Shown here piece after piece: positions 6,135 through 9,718 of a stretch of 9,718 nucleotides of DNA. Each line of letters begins with the position of its first letter. Position 1 is the stretch's first letter. Position numbers and translations under genes: made by a program. Source of the stretch: Burkholderia sp. (GTDB lineage Bacteria > Pseudomonadota > Gammaproteobacteria > Burkholderiales > Burkholderiaceae); NCBI RefSeq assembly GCF_018375725.1, contig NZ_JAHACR010000150.1, forward strand, positions 1 to 9,718. The letters run 5' to 3'. Under the pieces are notes generated by a model. The model ran no database searches. It was not told the DNA's origin and saw only the letters and a list, made by a program, of their open reading frames with translations.

Positions 6135-6159
6135 GGCGGCCACGCGGGCCTTGGCCGCC
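6135..6159. other. GC-rich hairpin downstream of the regulator gene
   Basis: GGCGGCCA (6135-6142) and TGGCCGCC (6152-6159) form a perfect 8-base-pair stem with a 9-base loop, 35 bases past the stop of the minus-strand regulator. No T-run follows on either strand. It may help stop or stabilise the regulator transcript but is not a canonical terminator. Confidence 0.35.
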
Positions 6160-6176
6160 GCGCGTGACGCAACGCG

Positions 6177-6193
6177 CAGTGGCCCAACCAATT
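6177..6193. promoter_or_regulatory. Second LldR-type operator, at the regulator's stop codon
   Basis: CAGTGGCCCAACCAATT matches the main operator at 6941-6957 in 15 of 17 positions. The 14 bases GGCCCAACCAATTT (6181-6194) are identical to 6945-6958. It directly abuts the regulator stop codon (6194-6196) and is also about 220 bases upstream of the phospholipase start. The centres of the two sites are 764 bases apart. Confidence 0.5.
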
Positions 6194-6910
6194 TCAGCCA
6201 AAGTCGCCGCTGCGCTCGAAATGGCTGCGCACGTAGTCGATGTGCGCCTGCATCGCCGTGCGCGCCTCTTCGGGCCGATGCGCACAGATCGCCTCGCAAA
6301 TGATCCGGTGCTGCCGCAACAACTGTTCCGACGTGGTCGCGTCATGCGACCGCATCCCGGCCACGTTGACCGAGATGTGTTCGCGCAGCATCCCGATCAC
6401 GCTGGTGTGCAGGTGCAGGAACATCGTGTTGTGCGACGCGAGCGCGATCGCCTCGTGCAGCCGCGAATCGGTCGCGGCCTCCAGCGCCTTGTCGTCGTTC
6501 GCGTACGCCTCCTCCAGCTGGCGCATCAATGCGCGCAGGCGCCGCCGGTCGTTCGCGTCGGCGCGCATCGCGGCGAAATACGCGGTCGCGCCCTCCAGCA
6601 CGCGGCGGAACTCGAGGATGTCGTCGCGCAGCGCCGGATGGTCGGCGACGAGTTGTCCCCACGGCGACGCGATGCCGACGCGCAGCTGGTCGGTCACGTA
6701 GACGCCGGCGCCGCGCCGGCTCTGCAGCAGGCCGCGCGCGACGAGACGCTGGGTCGCCTCCCGGATCGTATTGCGTGCGACGCCGTACTGCTCCGCGAGC
6801 ACACGCTCGGCCGGCAGCCGCGTGCCGGCCGGCCACGAGCCATCGAGGAGCGCCGTCTCGATCTTGCGCATCACCACCTCGGTCCGGCCACGGGCCGTCA
6901 TGCCTGCCAT
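6194..6910 (-). CDS. lldR: FadR-type GntR family regulator, LldR/LutR-like (lactate-responsive)
   Basis: A 238-residue repressor with an N-terminal GntR winged helix (about 8-74: RLPAERVLAEQYGVARNTIREA, with recognition helix around 45-56, and wing RRGAGVYV 65-72) and a C-terminal all-helical FCD ligand domain (about 92-232). Likely metal-binding residues of the FCD fold are visible: D148 and H152 (DSRLH), H201 (QHRIICEAI) and H223 (AHIDYV). Its position divergent from lutACB and the palindrome between them identify it as the local lactate regulator. It should repress the operon and itself, with lactate as the probable effector. The start at 6910 has GGGAGA (6919-6924) upstream; a Met at codon 4 is an alternative. 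The symbol lldR rests on family and context; lutR would describe it equally. Confidence 0.85.
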   Translation of the reverse strand: MAGMTARGRTEVVMRKIETALLDGSWPAGTRLPAERVLAEQYGVARNTIREATQRLVARGLLQSRRGAGVYVTDQLRVGIASPWGQLVADHPALRDDILEFRRVLEGATAYFAAMRADANDRRRLRALMRQLEEAYANDDKALEAATDSRLHEAIALASHNTMFLHLHTSVIGMLREHISVNVAGMRSHDATTSEQLLRQHRIICEAICAHRPEEARTAMQAHIDYVRSHFERSGDFG

Positions 6911-6940
6911 CGTCGGGGTCTCCCGCTATTGTCACGCGCC

Positions 6941-6957
6941 AATTGGCCCAACCAATT
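6941..6957. promoter_or_regulatory. LldR-type operator between regulator and lut operon
   Basis: AATTGGCCCAACCAATT is a palindrome with 6-base arms around CCCAA. It fits the FadR-family pattern TGGnnnnnCCA and, from memory, differs by one central base from the LldR site reported for Pseudomonas aeruginosa. It touches the -35 box of the lut promoter and would cover the promoter region of the regulator gene, so one bound dimer could block both directions. Confidence 0.75.
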
Positions 6958-6985
6958 TGAGCTGCCGCGCGGTTGCGGGAATTAT
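6957..6985 (+). promoter_or_regulatory. Promoter of the lut operon
   Basis: TTGAGC (6957-6962), a 17-base spacer and AATTAT (6980-6985), four of six matches each. Transcription would begin near 6992, about 47 nt before lutA. The operator overlaps its upstream edge, as expected for a lactate-inducible promoter. Confidence 0.45.
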
Positions 6986-7038
6986 GCAGCGAAAACGCCG
7001 TCCCGCGTGCCGGGCCCGGTTTCCCCCTGGAGCGAGAC

Positions 7039-7839
7039 ATGAACGCAAGGCACTATCCTTCGCCCGCCCCCGAGCACGTCTATCTGTTCGCGACCTGCCT
7101 GGTCGACCTGTTCGTCCCCGAGGCGGGGCTCGACGCGGTCCGGCTGCTCGAACGCGAAGGCCTGACGGTGCATTACCCGCGCAGCCAGAGCTGCTGCGGC
7201 CAGCCCGCGTACAGCAGCGGCAACCCCGACGAAGCGCGCCGCGTCGCGGCCGCACAGCTCGACCTGTTCGGCGAGCCGTGGCCGGTAATCGTCCCGTCCG
7301 GTTCATGCGCCGGCATGATGCGGCATCACTGGCCCGCCCTCTTCGCCGACGATCCCGTCAACGGCCCGAAGGCCCGCGCGATGGCCGAACGCGTGTTCGA
7401 ACTCACCGAATTCCTCGTCCACGTGCTCGACGTGCGGCCCGGCGCCGTCGCCGGCACGAGCCTGCCGGACGAGCGGGTCGTGCTGCATACGTCGTGCGGC
7501 GCGCGGCGCGAGATGGGCACCCGCACGAAAGGCGTCGCGCTCGTCGACGCGCTGCCCGGCGTGACCCGCGTCGAGCACGCACGCGAATCCGAGTGCTGCG
7601 GCTTCGGCGGCACGTTCTCGCTCAAGCATCCCGACATCTCGGGCGCGATGGTCAGCGACAAGGTCGCGTCGGCCTGCGCGACCGGCTGCGACCGGCTCGT
7701 CTCCGCCGATTGCGGCTGTCTGCTGAACATCGGCCACGCGGCGGCCAAGCAGGGCGCGCCGCTGCCGGTCGAGCACCTCGCCAGTTTTTTGTGGCGGCGC
7801 ACCGCCGGCGCCGCATCGCTGCGCGGAGACGACCGATGA
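7039..7839 (+). CDS. lutA: Lactate utilization protein A (Cys-rich Fe-S subunit)
   Basis: A 266-residue LutA/YkgE-family protein, one of three subunits of the LutABC complex that oxidises L-lactate to pyruvate without a flavin-type dehydrogenase. It has two CCG domains: C20, C52-C53-G54 and C90 in the first half; C153, C186-C187-G188, C225 and C227 in the second. These cysteines bind the iron-sulfur clusters in this family and the related heterodisulfide reductase subunits. It is slightly longer than the ~240-residue E. coli and Bacillus proteins because of short extensions at both ends. GGAG (7029-7032) precedes the ATG at 7039; an open frame starting further upstream has no ribosome site. 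The last codons overlap lutC by ATGA, so the two are translationally coupled. Confidence 0.93.
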   Translation: MNARHYPSPAPEHVYLFATCLVDLFVPEAGLDAVRLLEREGLTVHYPRSQSCCGQPAYSSGNPDEARRVAAAQLDLFGEPWPVIVPSGSCAGMMRHHWPALFADDPVNGPKARAMAERVFELTEFLVHVLDVRPGAVAGTSLPDERVVLHTSCGARREMGTRTKGVALVDALPGVTRVEHARESECCGFGGTFSLKHPDISGAMVSDKVASACATGCDRLVSADCGCLLNIGHAAAKQGAPLPVEHLASFLWRRTAGAASLRGDDR

Positions 7840-8543
7840 ACGCGCGCGCCTCGATCCTCGCGCGGCTGCACGCCGCCGCGCCGCGCGATGCCGTATCCGA
7901 CACGCCCGCGCTCGATGCACGCATCGACCGTCACTACGCCGCGCGCCGCGGCTCGGCGCCGACAGACATTCCCACGCGCGTGCAAGCGATGACGACCGCA
8001 TTGAGCGCGGCCCACGCCGACGTCTTGTGCGCAGACGCCGGATCGTGGCCCGCGCAACTGGCCGAACGCCTCGCCGCGGCCGGCGTGCGCCGCCTGCTGC
8101 TCGAACCGGCCCGCGCCGAATCCGCCGCCCTCGCCCGCGCGTTGCCGGCCACGGTCGGCACCGTGCCGTTCGACCGGCCGATCGACACGTGGAAGACCGA
8201 ACTGTTCGATACGATCGATGCCGGCTTCACGGTCGTCCGCTCGGGCATCGCGTCGACCGGCACCATCGTGCTCGCGCCCGACGCCGGTTCACCCCGCACG
8301 ATGTCGCTGGTGCCGCCGCTGCACGTCGCGCTCGTCCACGCGCACACGCTGCACGCCGATCTGCACACCGCCGTGCATGCGGAGCGCTGGCATGCCGGGA
8401 TGCCGACCAACCTCGTACTGGTGTCCGGCCCGTCGAAAACCTCGGACATCCAGCAAACGCTCGCTTACGGCGCGCATGGCCCGCGCCAGCTGTGGGTGGT
8501 CATCGTCACCGGCAAAACCGATGCCGAAGGAGCGCCGCAATGA
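7836..8543 (+). CDS. lutC: Lactate utilization protein C (LUD domain)
   Basis: A 235-residue LutC/YkgG-family protein, a single LUD (DUF162) domain without iron-sulfur cysteine motifs. Family landmarks: GIASTGTIVL (137-146) followed by SPRTMSLVPPLHVALV (152-167), and near the end SGPSKTSDIQQTLAYGAHGP (197-216). It is a subunit of the LutABC lactate-oxidising complex. The start overlaps the lutA stop (ATGA, 7836-7839) and its stop overlaps the lutB start (ATGA, 8540-8543). The operon order is A-C-B, unlike the A-B-C of E. coli ykgEFG and B. subtilis lutABC. Confidence 0.92.
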   Translation: MNARASILARLHAAAPRDAVSDTPALDARIDRHYAARRGSAPTDIPTRVQAMTTALSAAHADVLCADAGSWPAQLAERLAAAGVRRLLLEPARAESAALARALPATVGTVPFDRPIDTWKTELFDTIDAGFTVVRSGIASTGTIVLAPDAGSPRTMSLVPPLHVALVHAHTLHADLHTAVHAERWHAGMPTNLVLVSGPSKTSDIQQTLAYGAHGPRQLWVVIVTGKTDAEGAPQ

Positions 8544-9718
8544 GCGACCACGCGATGCATTTCGTCGCCCCGGGCGACTTCAAGGCCCGCGCGCGCGCCG
8601 CGCTCGACGATCCGAAACTGCGCGCGAGCTTTCGCGGTGCGATGGACTTCCTGCAAGGCAAGCGTGCGATCCAGTTCCCTGACGGCGACGAGCTGGAGCA
8701 GTTGCGCGACCTCGGCGAAGCGGTGCGCCAGCACGCGCTCGCGCAATTGCCGACGCTGCTCGAGCGGCTCGAGGCCCGGCTGACCGAGGCCGGCGTGCGG
8801 GTGCACTGGGCCGAGACGGCCGACGAAGCGAATGCCGTCGTGCTCGGCATCGCGCAGGCCAGGAAGGCGCGCCGCGTGATCAAGGGCAAGTCGATGGCCA
8901 GCGAGGAAATCGAGCTGAATCATCACCTCGCCGAGCACGGCGTCGACTGCATCGAGTCCGACATGGGCGAATACATCGTCCAGCTCGCCGGCGAGAAGCC
9001 GTCGCATATCGTGATGCCGGCGATCCACAAGACGCGCGCCGACATCGCCGCGCTGTTCGAGCAGCACATTCCCGACACACGCTACACGGAAGACGTCGAC
9101 GAACTGATCCAGACCGGCCGGCGCGCGCTGCGCCGGGCGTTCGCCGAAGCGGACATCGGCCTGTCGGGCGTCAACTTCGCCGCGGCCGATACCAGCACGC
9201 TCTGGCTCGTCGAAAACGAAGGCAACGGCCGCCTGTCGACGACGGTGCCCGACACGCACATCGCGATCATGGGCATCGAAAAGGTCGTCGAGAAGCTCGA
9301 GCACATCGTGCCGCTGTCGAGCCTCCTGACCCGCTCCGCAACCGGTCAGCCGATCACCACCTACTTCAACCTGATCTCCGGCCCACGCCGCGCGGGCGAG
9401 CGGGACGGTCCGCGCGAGGTGCACCTCGTGCTGCTCGACAACGGCCGCACGCAGGCCTACGCGGACGAGCAACTGCGTGCGACGCTGCAATGCATCCGCT
9501 GCGGCGCGTGCATGAATCACTGTCCGGTCTACACGCGGATCGGCGGCCATGCGTACGGCACGACCTATCCGGGCCCGATCGGCAAGATCATCTCGCCGCA
9601 CCTGCTCGGCCTCGACGCGACCGCCGACCTGCCGACGGCATCGACGCTGTGCGGCGCATGCGGCGAAGTCTGTCCGGTGCGCATTCCGATTCCGCAGCTG
9701 CTGGTGCGGCTGCGCACC
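8540..9718 (+). CDS. lutB: Lactate utilization protein B (Fe-S and LUD subunit), 3' end cut by window
   Basis: The first 393 residues of a LutB/YkgF-family protein (usually about 470-480), reading open to the last base. The N-terminal LUD domain shows VIKGKSMASEEIELN (113-127) and ESDMGEYIVQL (139-149). A ferredoxin-like region follows, with cluster motif C318-x2-C321-x2-C324-x3-C328-P and second motif C371-x2-C374-x3-C378-P. Together these bind two [4Fe-4S] clusters and pass electrons from lactate, probably towards the quinone pool. The C-terminal domain is missing because of the window edge, not because of a mutation. Ribosome site AAGGAG (8527-8532) lies inside lutC, seven bases before the ATG, and the ATGA overlap couples the two genes. 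Confidence 0.94.
   Translation, partial: MSDHAMHFVAPGDFKARARAALDDPKLRASFRGAMDFLQGKRAIQFPDGDELEQLRDLGEAVRQHALAQLPTLLERLEARLTEAGVRVHWAETADEANAVVLGIAQARKARRVIKGKSMASEEIELNHHLAEHGVDCIESDMGEYIVQLAGEKPSHIVMPAIHKTRADIAALFEQHIPDTRYTEDVDELIQTGRRALRRAFAEADIGLSGVNFAAADTSTLWLVENEGNGRLSTTVPDTHIAIMGIEKVVEKLEHIVPLSSLLTRSATGQPITTYFNLISGPRRAGERDGPREVHLVLLDNGRTQAYADEQLRATLQCIRCGACMNHCPVYTRIGGHAYGTTYPGPIGKIISPHLLGLDATADLPTASTLCGACGEVCPVRIPIPQLLVRLRT

Noticed and set aside
6135..6159. Intrinsic terminator of the regulator gene
   Set aside because: The stem is good but no T-run follows on either strand, so it is listed only as a hairpin.
8465..9601. 378-codon minus-strand open frame
   Set aside because: Shadow of lutC/lutB; the sense strand has full family motifs and cluster-binding cysteines.
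1..9718. Insertion sequence, prophage, CRISPR or toxin-antitoxin content
   Set aside because: No transposase, integrase, terminal repeats, spaced direct repeats or paired small genes were found. Apart from the small-RNA region and the barrel protein, the genes are of known chromosomal families.

Overview
The window is GC-rich (most third codon positions are G or C) and gene-dense. Codon use and gene families point to a Burkholderia-type betaproteobacterium. This is an inference from the proteins; no rRNA or tRNA gene is present to anchor it. I see no transposase, integrase, CRISPR array, attachment site or replication origin, and base composition does not shift obviously along the window.

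Left part (1-2789): a DHA2-type (14-helix) major facilitator drug exporter runs on the minus strand and leaves the window at base 1. A short divergent region separates it from an EcsC-family gene on the plus strand. That region holds an extended -10 promoter and a 14-base palindrome that looks like a repressor operator. A secreted CHRD-domain protein gene converges on the EcsC gene.

Middle (2790-4299): about 490 bases without a protein gene, which are not empty. They contain a textbook intrinsic terminator (3023-3048) with no plus-strand protein gene in front of it, so they probably encode a ~70-nt small RNA or an early-terminating leader. Twelve bases of that transcript (2987-2998) are perfectly complementary to the ribosome-binding site (3265-3276) of the next gene. 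That gene encodes an outer-membrane beta-barrel protein that is itself a tandem duplication: two ~139-residue copies align in one register (offset 164, then 163 residues), and a polar motif in copy 1 is degraded in copy 2.

Right part (4356-9718): a phospholipase D / cardiolipin-synthase-like lipoprotein (minus strand, two HKD motifs) with its own sigma70-type promoter. Next comes a FadR-type GntR regulator (minus, LldR/LutR-like), which is divergent from an L-lactate oxidation operon, lutA-lutC-lutB. The three lut genes overlap by ATGA junctions, and lutB runs off the window end. The regulator most likely represses both itself and the lut operon through a 17-base palindrome (AATTGGCCCAACCAATT) between them and is released by lactate. 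A second copy (15 of 17 bases) sits exactly at the stop codon of the regulator gene.

The observations most worth a second look are the small-RNA/anti-Shine-Dalgarno arrangement before the duplicated barrel gene, the duplicated barrel itself, and the two LldR-type operators bracketing the regulator gene.
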